Of a DNA stretch of 64,000 bases, positions 43,651 through 55,735 are shown piece by piece. Origin of the DNA: Trema orientale (taxonomy: Eukaryota; Streptophyta; Magnoliopsida; Rosales; Cannabaceae); NCBI GenBank assembly GCA_002914845.1, contig JXTC01000484.1, positions 44,573-108,572 on the forward strand, written 5' to 3'. Made by a program: the position numbers and the translations under genes. The stretch's first letter is position 1, and each line of letters starts with the position of its first letter. Below the pieces are notes generated by a model, which ran no database searches, was not told where the DNA came from, and saw nothing but the letters and a program-made list of their open reading frames with translations.

Positions 43651-44220
43651 GCAAAATACACTTTTTGACATAAGATATTTTAAGAAATACATTCCTCTTA
43701 ATAATTTCTCTTTTTTCAAGTTTTAAATTATTTTAAATACAAAAATGTCCTATCACTTATCCCATCAATAGTCCACATTTTGGCTAGACAGAGAAAGTCG
43801 AATTTCTAGATACTTTGTCTAGCACGACTCGACACCATATATATCACAGCCCGACACCCTATATATCACAGCCCGACACTATGTCTAGTCCCGTCTTGTG
43901 CTAAACACTCAAATGTATTTTTTTTTTCCAGTTAAGTTTCTAGACGTCTTATCTAGCTCTCGACACTTTTGACTAGCGCAGCTCAATACATTGTCTAGTA
44001 TTGTCTGGTACTAAACACTCAAATGTATATTTTTGTTTTTTCTGTCAAGTTTTTAGACACTTTGTCTAGCTTTCGACACTTTCGTCTGGCACCTTCGACT
44101 TGAGGGTATATAAGCCTTTTTACACCACTTTTTTTTTTTTTTCTTTTCAAAGAGGGTATATTTCAAATTATTGAGATGTGTGTATTTTCTAAAACTCACT
44201 ATTATAAAAGTATATTTTAC
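43651..44220. mobile_element. Putative inverted-repeat element (~570 bp) with internal reiteration
   Basis: The left end GCAAAATACACTTTTT, with AAGAAATACATTCCTCTTAATAA after it, is mirrored by the right end read on the minus strand (GTAAAATATACTTTTA, with AGAAAATACACACATCTCAATAA after it). The centre (43790-44100) repeats TCTAG...CGACAC motifs several times, including a near-exact ACACCATATATATCACAGCC pair near 43831 and 43855. There is no coding sequence or clear target duplication. Confidence 0.5.
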
Positions 44221-45548
44221 CTATTTTTTTTTTAATTAACAAATATGATATTATTTTGCGCTAATTAGCAGATGACGTTAAAAAAAAAAAATTATCCATC
44301 AAATATCAAGACTTACTAAATAAGAGGAAAGAAAGGAAATAAGATCCTATTATCTATTTTGCATAGAAATTCGCGAGAATTTTCATAGTTTAAATCGAGA
44401 ATGAAAAGAGATTTTTCACTAATTTTATCTAAAGCTATATTCAATTATTTTTAGTGAAAATAAGATGCTTGCCTCATACTTTCAATGGGCTGAATTGGTA
44501 TCATATTTGTAAAAATTTGGCAAATCAACTCTATATTTGTAAAAATGGGTAAAATAACACTATATCTATATGTAAAGTATAAGGTGGTGTAAGGTATTTT
44601 GTAAAACAACAAGGGGTAATTGCTATTTTCTGCGAAAGTTTAAACTTAAAGAAAAAAGTCTGAAGATAGATATTTTAGTTTTGAACTTTACTGTGTTTGT
44701 TAACCTCGTCCTCGTATGTAATTATCACACCTTAGGAAAAGGGGAAAAAAATAAAAGAAAAAAGGAATTGTACAAGGAAAAAACGTAGAGAGATAGAATT
44801 AGCAGCAGTACAGGGATTAAAAGGGAAAAGAAAGAAGCTTTGTCGCTTCGCGTTTGGATTACACTAACAGTGGAAAAGAAAAGTAAAGTAAAGTAAAGTA
44901 AAGTAGAGATATGGTAATCTCTCTTTACTTATGATATTATAACATTGTGTTATATGTGGTGTTGCATCAACTTTGGGTATTGTTATTTGTCATTTGTACA
45001 CTGAATTGTGTCTGTGCAGAAACCTTAATCAGAATCATTTAATCCTCTCTTCTGGTTTTGGGGTATCTATGTAAATTGTAATCTGGGTTCGTGGAGTAAT
45101 CCAGAGAGCTAAGTTTCAGTCTCACCATCTTTGGCTTTGGCTTTGGCTTTGGCTCGCTTCCAGTCCTTGTAGTAGACCTCAAAGCCACCTCAAATCAAAA
45201 CTCAAGGTACTGATTGACCTTGTAATTATATGTTTTACTTTCTTTTTTTGTTATTTGGTTGCTGCTTAGATCAGGTATGCAGCCGGGTTTCGATCTTTCT
45301 AGTGGTTTAGATTTCGGTTTGGATTTGACAAATTAAGTAAGGAGCTGCTTTTTTTTTTTTTTTTTTTATAAATTTTATTATGCACAAGTGGTGTATCATC
45401 ATCATCATCAGACAATTAATTTATGAGAATGAATTATTAAAGCAACCACTTTTTCTGATTAATGGTAAATCTCTCAACTGAAATAGTTTCTGGGATTTGG
45501 AATCGCCAAGCCAACGAGTAGCAAGTTTTCAGCTTTTGGTGTTTTTTT
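44221..45548 (+). promoter_or_regulatory. Upstream region and probable 5' UTR of the ankyrin gene
   Basis: AT-rich until about 44880, where an AAGTA repeat occurs. The part at 45100-45210 is richer in C and G, has a TTTGGC repeat, and ends CTCAAG followed by GTACTG, which could be the donor of a 5' UTR intron ending just before the start codon. This is inference; no transcript evidence is available. Confidence 0.35.
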
Positions 45549-47787
45549 GTGTGGAATATGAATACCCAAATGGAGAAACAGCCTAGTTTTGGCAAAGGAA
45601 TAGAGAAACAGAAGAGCTTCCGTGGATTCATGGAGAAGCAGAAGAGTTTTCGCATAGTTATGGAAAAACAGCTCAGCTTTATTGCTGGAAGTGGGGACCG
45701 GAAAAAGGCCAAGGATTCACCGGGTAAAAGAGGTGACTCCCAGCTTCACTTGGCCGCTCGTGCTGGCAATTTGGTTAGGCTCAGGGAAATCCTTCACAAT
45801 TGTTCTACTACTAACGATTCCCTGGATTTGTTGTCAAAGCCAAACCAGGAAGGGGAAACTCCACTTTATATTGCCTCCGAAAATGGCCATTCTATGCTCG
45901 TTGGGGAGATGCTCAAGCATATAGACCTTCAGACTGCATCCATCGCAGCCCGAAATGGCTATGATCCTTTCCACATTGCTGCAAGACAAGGTCATCTTGG
46001 TAAGTTGTCCCTTTTTTTTTTTTTCCACTTAATACTGACTCTATGTTGTCACTCTTCTTGTATAATGTTTTTTTGTTACCCCATATTATTACCTGCAGAT
46101 GTGTTAAAGCAACTTTTGCAAGTATTCCCCAACTTGGCTATGACCACGGATTTATCCAATTCCACAGCCTTACACACAGCTGCCACCCAGGGCCACATTG
46201 ATGTGGTAAATCTTCTCCTCGAAACAGATTCAAACCTTGCAAAGATAGCCCGAAACAATGGTAAGACCGTACTTCATTCAGCAGCAAGAATGGGGCACTT
46301 GGAAGTGGTGAAATCTCTACTAACCAAGGATCCCAGTACTGCTTTTAGGACTGACAAAAAGGGCCAAACTGCGCTGCACATGGCTGTTAAAGGACAGAAC
46401 GAGGAGATTGTGCTTGAATTGTTAAAACCTGATCCCTCAGTTTTGAGTTTGGAGGATAATAAAGGAAATACGGCATTGCATATTGCCACGAGGAAGGGTC
46501 GTATTGAGGTGCTTCCTTAATTCTTGGTTTTTATTTATTTGTTTATCCTTGCATTTCCAGTTGCACCTTTTTGACTCTTGATGTCATCTCTGTCAAATGC
46601 TAAGGCCCCCCATGTTTCTGTGAAAGATCCTTGTCAAAAGCAGAATATTTCTTTTGCATCAGCATGTCATGGATGCATATGAATTGGTCAAGAAAAACAT
46701 TAAAGGGATAACATAGTATAGGATGTCTATGAGAGAAAATTTACAATGAACAATTGTTGAGGTTAGCTTGTGTAGGAAACTTAAATTGAAACACTAAAAG
46801 CTTGAGTTCCTCACCTGAATCTTTGGATTATATAACCCGCATTCAGTCTTGGCTTCAAATAGTTGCATATTGTACTTGGCTGTCAATCTGAAATTTGAAT
46901 TTGGTTTCACGTCCTTGCAGAATGTAAGATGTTTACTGTCGATTGAAGGCGCTAACATCAATGCAATTAACAAGGCTCGAGAAACACCTCTTGACATTGC
47001 AGAAAAATTTGGAACTCCTGAACTTGTCTCCGTTCTAAAGGAAGCAGGGGCAGCAAATTCTAGTGAGCAAGGAAAAAATCCTGCAAAGCAACTTAAGCAG
47101 ACTGTCAGTGATATAAAACATGATGTCCGATCACAACTTCAGCAGACCCGTCAAACTGGAGTGAGGGTTCAGAAAATTGTAAAGCGGCTAAAGAAGCTCC
47201 ATATTGAAGGGCTGAATAATGCTATAAATTCTGCAACTATAGTGGCGGTTCTCATTGCGACTGTTGCTTTTGCAGCCATCTTCACCGTGCCTGGCCAGTT
47301 TGTAGAGGATAAAGAAGAGGCCCAACAAGGAGATACCCTTGGACAAGCCCATATTGCTAACAATGGTGCTTTTATTGTCTTCTTCGTATTTGACAGTCTG
47401 GCACTGTTTATTTCCCTTGCAGTTGTTGTAGTCCAGACATCTGTGGTTGTGATTGAAGAGAAGGCAAAGAGGCAGCTTGTATTTGTGATTAATAAGCTCA
47501 TGTGGCTGGCTTGCCTCTTCATTTCAATTGCATTTATTTCTCTCACATACGTGGTGGTGGGATCACACGCCAATTGGCTTGCGGTGTATACGACTGTTAT
47601 TGGTGGTTCAATCATGCTCACTACCATCGGGTCAATGTGCTATTGTGTCATCGTACATAGGATGGAGGAATCAAAGTTGAGGAATATTAGGAGGGCTGAG
47701 AGTCGGCCCCGCTCTTTCTCTGTATCTAATATGGCATCAGATTCAGAGATTTTGAACAGCGAATACAAGAGGATGTACGCACTTTGA
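45549..47787 (+). CDS. Ankyrin-repeat membrane protein with PGG domain (ITN1/At2g31820-like)
   Basis: Three exons, 45549-45999, 46099-46508 and 46921-47787, give 1728 nt and 575 aa. The N-terminus repeats MEKQxSF four times (residues ~8-45), a mark of this subgroup. At least seven ankyrin repeats follow (DSQLHLAARAGN, TPLYIASENGH, PFHIAARQGH, TALHTAATQGH, TVLHSAARMGH, TALHMAVKGQN, TALHIATRKGR). A basic linker leads to a C-terminal PGG domain containing VPGQF and about four membrane segments. Related Arabidopsis proteins act at membranes in salt or reactive-oxygen signalling (ITN1). The true start could be the Met at 45570 (MEKQPSFGKG), which gives 568 aa. Intron 1 is 99 nt, has no in-frame stop and keeps the frame if retained. 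Confidence 0.93.
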
Positions 47788-48665
47788 GATCGATGTTTGG
47801 AGAAACAAACGGCTAGAGCACCATTCTGTTTCTATCTTGGAACGGCTGTATATTGCAGCTCCTCATCTACTACTAATCAGTTTCTGATTGTAAGAATTGA
47901 AGCTGAAATCTCCTGTTACCTTTGAACTATTAAGGTATGTAAGCTACTCAGATTTAGCTTGCAAGGGGATAAGTTGTTCAGGTCATTCATGTCATCGTCC
48001 ATTGCTTCTGTACTGTTTTATGGATGTTTCTGGGAAGAGAGCGCCTTGATTATCTTCTCCTGTCGGGATTTCAATGGTTATGCTATTCCTGGATTCCCAA
48101 TAAAGATTCAGACTTTCGTCTTTGTGGAGGAAGGTAGCAGATCTAGGGGTGGCAATGTCTATATTTATTTGTTACCTTGGGACCCGCCTTCCATGCACGA
48201 TAATTCCTAAATTAACGTAAGATGTTTATGACTATTATGGTCCATCGAATGTAACTAGTATTTGATAGGCATGGCAACTACTTATTGATTGCTGTACTGG
48301 TGTCTGATGCTTATAACATTCATTACATCCCGTCACTACTTTTCTACTCTCTTTCCCCCTTTTTAAGTTTGATTGATAGAACTGATATATATTGGTAATT
48401 ATTAATGTTAATTTACTTGCTATATTTCTCATTTCTACAGCAACTTTGGACAAACAGTTTGTCAAAAAGATTACATATTGTGATTGGACAAGAAAACTTA
48501 AAAGAATTGAAAGTACAAAAGCTTGTATCATATATAGGACGTGAAAGTTAAAGAAGTGGGAGCTGTCAAGAAAGCGATGGAAATGGTAACCAGGCTTCCT
48601 GAGTATGTACATGAAAGATGTAGAAGAAAATGTCTAAAGCGCTAAGATAACATTCTGGCATGCAT
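47788..48665. other. Convergent 3' ends of the ankyrin and 5-phosphatase genes
   Basis: The two genes end toward each other, 878 bp apart. The stretch should hold both 3' UTRs and poly-A sites. No other gene was recognised. Confidence 0.5.
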
Positions 48666-51600
48666 CTACAACTGCTTTAAACTGTCATTCTTCAGTTCTG
48701 GCTTCAAGGATTTGTCTGGTTCGAAGGAACTGTTGGGTTGCCGAACTTCGGACTGGTGAAATGAACTTTTTCTGGAACTGGGGGATAATCTGGAGTCAAG
48801 GCGAAGTGTCTTGGACGAGAAACAATGGCGCACACATATCTTGTGACTATTTGTTTCAGTGGAACAACTGCCTTGGACATTCACTGCCAAAATAACTTCC
48901 TTGTCTCGTGTGTCCTCTGACCACCAATTCTGTGGAATGCCGTCAACAAACTCTTCCAGAGTGTGAAATTCTTCGTGACGAACTGAGACTTCCACCGCCT
49001 GTCCAGGTTTTATCATACCTGCTGCTGGTGTAACCTAATAATACACCCAAGCATTCAACATTTGGTACAAACCTTTTATTAGAAACCATATTGTAAAGGG
49101 TCAAGAATCAAATAAAAGCATTCAGTGGATCCAGAAGTAGAGAAGAAGACGGAGAATAATACCTCAAGCCATCGGGGAAAGCCGAAGGAGCCTCTTGGGG
49201 GATACTCACCCTCTTCTTCTTCCTTGGCAGTGCTCTGACCCTCAGAAACGATTCTAAATATGGCCATATCACTGGCACTGTTATTGAAGATGCGCAGATT
49301 GAAAGTGTCCTGATTTTGAAGGACTATGTTGTCGGTGCTCACACTTGTTTCTGGAACATAACATAACTCTTCAAGCATCGACTGGATCTTCTCGTTAGAT
49401 TTGTAAATTGTTCCGAACTCCTTTCTCCTCTCTGATCTGTCGACATGGGAAATTTGAACGCTGAATTTACACCGTACGGGCTTGTGATCACTGTCAGTCA
49501 CATCCATACATGCCTCGTACCTGTTTAAAGAGATGCACCAAACTGTTAAAGCCATGTCAAACAATATGAGAAAAAACCTGATAAAAGATCTACCAGTTGT
49601 AACACATAACATACTGTAAAACTGATGCGACCACAGGGCACTCTAAACCACAATCCGATGCTGCAGCTGACCGGTTGTCGCGATATATTATTCTGTCGCA
49701 CCAAGCAGGAATTCGTTTTTTCTCGCCCGAGTCGTATCCTGGAAGATGAAAATAGTAAATTTAAAACCAGCTGGGGCTCATATTGAGTAGTTCAGTTATC
49801 ACCAAGTATTACCAGACAAACCCGCTTGGTGCCTTTCGAACTTGTAAGTGGGAGGGAATTTAATCAGTGCCTCACGCATCCCTTGGAAAACTTTGCCAGC
49901 TTTCATCTCTGCCCTGAGCTGATCCTTTTCCCTGAGCCAGTCGAAGCATCTTTGGGAAACGAAGTCCCTAGCTTCATCATAAGATATGCCGAAAAGCCTG
50001 TAATTGAAATCACCCAAGAATACAACCATGTCTGCATCTGCTAGTTCAGGTCTTGCTTCTTCGGAGTTGCCACCCATAGCCTGAATTACCAAAATTAAGG
50101 CCCTTTGTTTGTTAGCCAATAAAGACCGATATATTAAGTATAAAATGTCTATGATAGTGATCAAAAGAGTTGCAATACATTTGTTCCACGAATCGGTTGA
50201 ACGGCAGTCGAGACTCCAGCTGCAACACAGAGTAGCCATGGGAAGCCAGAAGAATAAAGCAGCCATGATAAATATGTGGACAACGCAAGAGAGAAAGACA
50301 AAAATAGGAGTGGCACCATACCAGCCGCATTATTAAGGAAATTAGATGATCGGTTGAAAACCAAATTGCGATAAATGTGATCAAAATCAGCATTGCGACG
50401 GTTGACAGCTTCCAAATGTGCAGCCAAGTGACAGTTCACAAAACACATTATCCGGTCGTACACCCTGATCTTCAAACCTACACCTCCCTGCTTGGACATC
50501 TCAAGCCAACTCAGTTCACAGTAGTTGATATGTGTACACATTTCTAGTTCAAGATGTACAGCTAAGTGAGGCTGCGTCTCATTTTGCTATGGAAACCTAG
50601 TGATTGCCAATTAGAATACCAAGTTGGAAGATGTCCAAACCTTATTGCCAATAGCACGACCAAAGCCGCATGGAACTGCTCCCGCGTCGATATCTCCAAC
50701 ATGTGTTCTAAGATTCTTTCTTACCCTACATAAGAAATGTTATCTCAGAGAATGAGATTTTCAACTTGAAATAAGATGGAATGGCCAAGAGAAAAAGACG
50801 AGCTGCAGTTTTATGTATTTCTTCTGTGTACATGTCAAATTCAATCACTTACCATAGAGATATGAGCAAGCCAGCCAGTTGCCTTGATCCCATGCGCTCA
50901 AAAGTTTTTCCTTCATCCAAGGCCTTCCCTATATTGTCCAGCCACCACTGTCCAACAGAACTTCCTTCAAGCCCTACCTACAATTGGAAAATAATAGTAA
51001 ATTTGCGAAAGGAATAGATTTACAAAATGCCAGTCCACAACTCAATACAAGAATAGTAAGAGGGATATATACAGTTTCTTTTGCTGCAGACATTGCGAGA
51101 AAACCTGCACCCATCTCTACTTCTTGCAATCCGACAACAACAATGCCAACATCTGGCACAGCAGAGCCCAACCAGGACATAAGTGCATCATGAGAGGCTC
51201 TTCCTTGACCAACATTCCATGTGCCAACTAAAATTCTAACATCGTCTCTTGTGGTGTATGCCTTTTCTTTTGCAGCCAATTCTGAACGTAATATACTGTC
51301 GATAGGCCCTGGAGACGTGATGTTCCATCCGCGAATACCACCGTGAGTAGCCAAGCTAAAAACATGGCCATTTCCAACGGCCAACTTTATTACGGGACTG
51401 CTGTGAGCAACCCATCCCGCAATTAGATTTCCCTCTAGATCCAACACCTGAATGATGCCACTCACATATCCTACGTATAATCGTGTCCCAATAGTGCAAA
51501 AACATTGAACAGCACAAGGGTGGTGGTTAAAATCTTGCACGCGGTTTCCATTGCCATCCCACTGCACTAGCAAGCCATTGGTGCATCCACTCCATATCAT

Positions 51601-53233
51601 GCCATCCGCGGTCAGCACTAGAGCTTCGGTTCTCTTGGTATCTTCTACAAATGCCCCTGCACCTCTGGTTGCAACTCGACGGACGGCATCTGCAGCTCCC
51701 ATTAGAGCATTACGCGACCGTTGTAAAAATCCCCCAGATTTCTCCTTTTTTGACGTAGAAACAAATTTTACCTTCATCTCGTCTTCTACAGCCTGATCTT
51801 GCTGGACTGAGGAGATGTCAACTCGATTCTCGATCTGGCCTTCTATATTAAAAACTTTAACAAGCTCCCTTGAACGCGCATCCCTGCGGAAGCACCATCT
51901 TTTGGAATATTTAGACGTACCTTATAAAGAAAGTAAAGGAACTAAAAATCTGCGAAGTCGAAGTTTCGCAGAAAAATAAAAAATGGTTCCATTCCTGCTT
52001 AATATATTAATATATCCCATGAAGAAAAATACAACAAAAGGGAGCAAACGAGGTCTGTATCGTACCACAATGAGAAGGACAGAGATCCAGCGCACCAGAC
52101 TTTCGCTCTGGTCTTATCGTATAGCAAACACTTGACATCTTGAGAAGATAAGCTACAAACACCATTGACAGTGACCTGGCTTCTAAGATCAATGAATGAC
52201 CTCTCCACCAGTAGAGCAGCCATGTATCTTTCCCCTGGTTTCAGAGAGAGGGATTTTTCAATAGATTCCCATGGCCAGATCCTAATAATACCACCCTCAG
52301 AACCGGACCACAGATCACCTGGATTAAAGAAAAAAGAAAGTCATATAAGGAACAATGATAATGATATAGGTGAAGTTTGACAGAGAAATCCATTAATTAG
52401 TACAACAAGGATGTATTATAAGAAATAGGGGTGGGTGGGTGATCACCATGAAATGTCATAGCCATGGCAAGTACAGGACCCCGGTGCGCCTGCCATGCAA
52501 GGCCTTCCTTAAAAGGAGTAGCAGTATCCAGAGGTTGATCGGACCTCCAAGACCTTATCTTTCCGTCTTTGTGGCCACTCCAAACGAGCCTGTTGGCGTT
52601 GTCAGCCATCAAACACATGATGGGAGAGGTGTTGGCCGATTCGTGGTAGGGCGCAGCGTCCTCATCGCCTCTCAAGACCCGGCCGCCGAGGCCGCAGCCG
52701 GGTTCATAGGCGTCCTTGAAATGACAGACACGCAAGCCATTCTCCTGACCGGCCCAGAGCTGCGTCTCCGAACAAGCAATGTTCCTGAGGAACTTTCCGA
52801 CCTGGGTTTCCTTGAGGGGATGGGGACGTAGCTCCAGGCAGGGCGGGCGACCGGGGTGGACGGCAGCGCGGGTGGGGACCTTGAAAATGCCAGCGCCACC
52901 GCCGGCGCCAATGAACTCGGGGAGCGGGTGGCATTGGCGGGGATCGTCAGAGGGTGAGGGGGAGTCGGCGCAGAGAGTCTGGTCGAGTCTCTGGTGGTTG
53001 GAGGAGTAAGGGAAGAAGTCGTCGTCGGAAGAGTCGTAGACGACGAGGACTTGGGGAATCTGGGTGTCGTCGAGGCTGTGGTTGCGGAGCTGGTGGTGGC
53101 CTCGCTTCGGGGCGGAAGTGGTTCGGAGTTGCTGACTGTAGGATTGGGACTTGCGGGGCGGAGGGACACTAGTTAAGCCTGCAAGTGCGTCTCTGTCGTC
53201 GTCTTCTATTCGCTGATGATCGTCCATATTCAT
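48666..53233 (-). CDS. WD40-containing type I inositol polyphosphate 5-phosphatase (5PTase12/13/14, FRA3 group)
   Basis: Eleven exons: 53233-52447, 52318-52066, 51883-51073, 50977-50853, 50725-50641, 50487-50322, 50219-50179, 50080-49813, 49738-49615, 49520-49163, 49034-48666. They total 3387 nt, giving 1128 aa. The N-terminal ~100 residues are polar and low-complexity. WD40-like repeats follow to about residue 540 ([57 protein letters not shown]). The phosphatase domain starts near [20 protein letters not shown] and contains GDFNYRL (779-785), PAWCDR (856-861) and SDH (897-899), all needed for catalysis. A C-terminal domain follows ([30 protein letters not shown]). The family removes the 5-phosphate from inositol phosphates or phosphoinositides; members affect cell-wall and blue-light responses. 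Exon 7 is only 41 nt. Confidence 0.95.
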
Positions 53234-54840
53234 CAATCACATTCGATCGATTCAAATCCTTGGTTGCTTGTTTTCTTGTTTGTTTAGTTGTTAGTCTTAG
53301 GATTATTATTAATATTATCTCAAACGGCGGAACCCCAGAACCAGAACCAGAACCATAATAAACAGAGACAGATCAGTTAAGAAAGGAAAAGAAAAAAAGC
53401 AGGCAATGGAGAAGACAATACAAGACAAGACAAGAGAGAAAGAATGATTTGGTATTGGAATTGGAAAAAAGGGATGATGATCCGATATGAGAGGGATCAG
53501 AGACTAATGGTCGTTCCTTCCTTAATTGTGTGTGTGCGCCTAATCTATTGCCCAGCCACACCATACACGTACGTACCTTCATTCTCCATTATTCATTGAC
53601 CATTCCATATTCCATCCCATGCATATATTGCTATGCATTTTGCTCTCTTAGCCCACGTGCCAAGTCTTAGCCTCAAGCCTCAACCCAAATTTATCGTCAT
53701 TTTTCTTCTTTTGTTATATGTGTAAACACAAATCTTATTAGTTATTGCTCTCCAATTTTGCATATAACATCCTAAAATTATATACCTTTACGACATTTAG
53801 ACTGAATCCACCTACTTATTTTGATCGCTTGGCCCTCGCCTCATATATAAAAAAAATGTACGTATATTTTTTATCGAATTCACTTTCACATTATTTTAAA
53901 AATCAACTCAATGGTCTTAATTTTTATAAAAAAAAAAAATAAATAAATAAACTTTTTGTTTCCCCTAAACTGAAAAATTGACCCCTCTTCTCTTTTATGC
54001 AAAAGCAATTCCGCCACTTCCTCCTAAAACTGAAATAACCTAGTGTCATATAATAAATGAAGATAATTGATAACATAATGGACAATAAGATATGATGTAA
54101 TACCTTGACAAAAACATCTGTTATTTATTATTTTAAAAACCATGTGGGTTTATTTATTCATGAAAAGACAACGAATCTAATTTCGTGTAAATAAAATAAT
54201 AAAAATACAATACCAAGACCATAAAAGAAATCATTGGGAAGAATCTATGGAGATATAGAGAACTACTAATTTGCAAGAGCTCCTATTTATAGATTAGTAA
54301 TGTGGAATATAACTGTTCAAGGAAAATAAATTACGACTTAGGAAATCAATTAATTAGAGATTTGATAGAACCAATTAATTAGGGATTTGTGGAATCAACA
54401 TATCAATTAATTGGAATTGATCACCCAATCAGTTCGAGATTAATAGCTATCTAAATTAACAGATTTATTACAAATCACAAATCAACATTTCAAATTATAA
54501 CAAATATATATTATATATCGGTTTTTTTTTCCTATCGAAAATAACCCTACTAATTTGTGCAAAAATTGAAATAACCTTGATTATATAACAGATAAATAAT
54601 TACGCCATCTAATATGTTTTTCTTATTTAAAAACCACGTCTATGTGGGAACATGCTATTGTACACGTCAATATATAATTCACGTCCTTTTAACATGCATA
54701 TATTTTTATGAAGAATTTGTTTTCCAATCCAAATTATATCGGTCTCTGTATTTAACCAGTCAATTCTCATTCTATAGATTGGTAATTAAAACGTTGACTA
54801 GTTATTGAACCTCTAACCGCAAGGACTGGAATTTTTTGAA
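53234..54840. promoter_or_regulatory. Upstream region of the 5-phosphatase gene and AT-rich spacer
   Basis: The first few hundred bp should contain the 5' UTR and promoter for the minus-strand 5PTase, including an AACCAG repeat at 53336-53355 and pyrimidine-rich stretches. From about 53700 the DNA is AT-rich with no recognised gene. Confidence 0.4.
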
Positions 54841-54959
54841 AGCAAAAGTACTTCACATCGTCAAGAACATAAGACGATAAAAATAAAGGAACAGAAACAT
54901 GCCAGATGATCATCATAGTGGGTAGATCAAAAGAAAACTGAAGCTTAAGCGTGGTCTAC

Positions 54960-55420
54960 CTTATTTCTATCTCTAGGAATAAAGGGCCACAATTAGCAAA
55001 AGTTAAAAGACTAAACATAGAGTAAAGATAAGCATTGTCCGCCAAAGAAGAAAACTTGCATTTCAGACCATGGACAACCTTCAAAGCATCATATTCCATC
55101 ATCATCTCTAGTCTAGATGAAGGCTTTTGGATTTAGCAAAAAGTAAACCTTCTCTAAATGCCAACACTTCAGCATTTTCCACCGCAAAAACACCAGACCA
55201 CACTCTGGTACCAGCAGCAATAACAGCTCCAGAGTGATCACGGATCGCAAACCCCGTTCCAACAGTTCCTTGCTCACTACGAACAGAGGCATCTGAGTTT
55301 AGCTTCAGTCCATCTCGAGAAGGAGGTGTCTGTTTACCACGTTTTGGGCAGGGTCATTGAACCTGTTCGTGTGATTTAAATGTAGGCCCTTGGTATTCAG
55401 CCAAGAAACGTCGGGCATTC
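54960..55420 (-). pseudogene. Dead RNase H domain fragment from a LINE-type element
   Basis: Minus-strand translation gives RFLAEYQGPTFKSHEQVQ, a stop, PCPKRGKQTPPSRDGLKLNS, then DASVRSEQGTVGTGFAIRD, AVENAEVLAFREGL and, in another frame, MMMEYDALKVVHGLKCKFSS. This is the plant RVT_3/RNase H-like domain (K-x-N-x-D start, G-x-G-x-x-I-R-D strand, A-E-x-x-A helix) found at the 3' end of many plant LINEs. It has at least one stop and one frame change, and no upstream reverse transcriptase. Confidence 0.8.
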
Positions 55421-55691
55421 TCAGTTCACTGAAAAACATCTGCAGGGACTGGATTTGGCCTCCCTTAAACATTTATGTTTAATTCTCCATACAAAGGTAA
55501 TAGCCTCTAATTTTCCGTTGTCTGAATCTAATCCACTTTTAAATGAAAATCTGTAAAATGTTTTAGGGAAGAAGGCAGTGTATAAAAATACAATTCATAT
55601 GCAATGCGAGCAAGATTAAGGGAAGAATGTGCTTATTTTTAACAAATAATCAAACCTATCATTCCCTCTTGAATAAATAATGCTCAGGTGA

Positions 55692-55721
<30 letters not shown>
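55692..55721. repeat. (GA)n microsatellite
   Basis: A GA run of about 30 bp just beyond the HOL stop codon. A (CA)n run lies at 56462-56485 in a HOL intron. Confidence 0.9.
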
Positions 55722-55727
<6 letters not shown>

Positions 55728-55735
55728 TCTCATTT

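Noticed and set aside
47169-47627. Minus-strand frame of 152 codons opposite the PGG domain
   Set aside because: Antisense shadow of the membrane domain of the ankyrin gene.
52672-53176. Several frames in both strands across 5-phosphatase exon 1
   Set aside because: Shadows of a GC-rich exon; only the frame starting at 53233 continues into WD40 and phosphatase exons.
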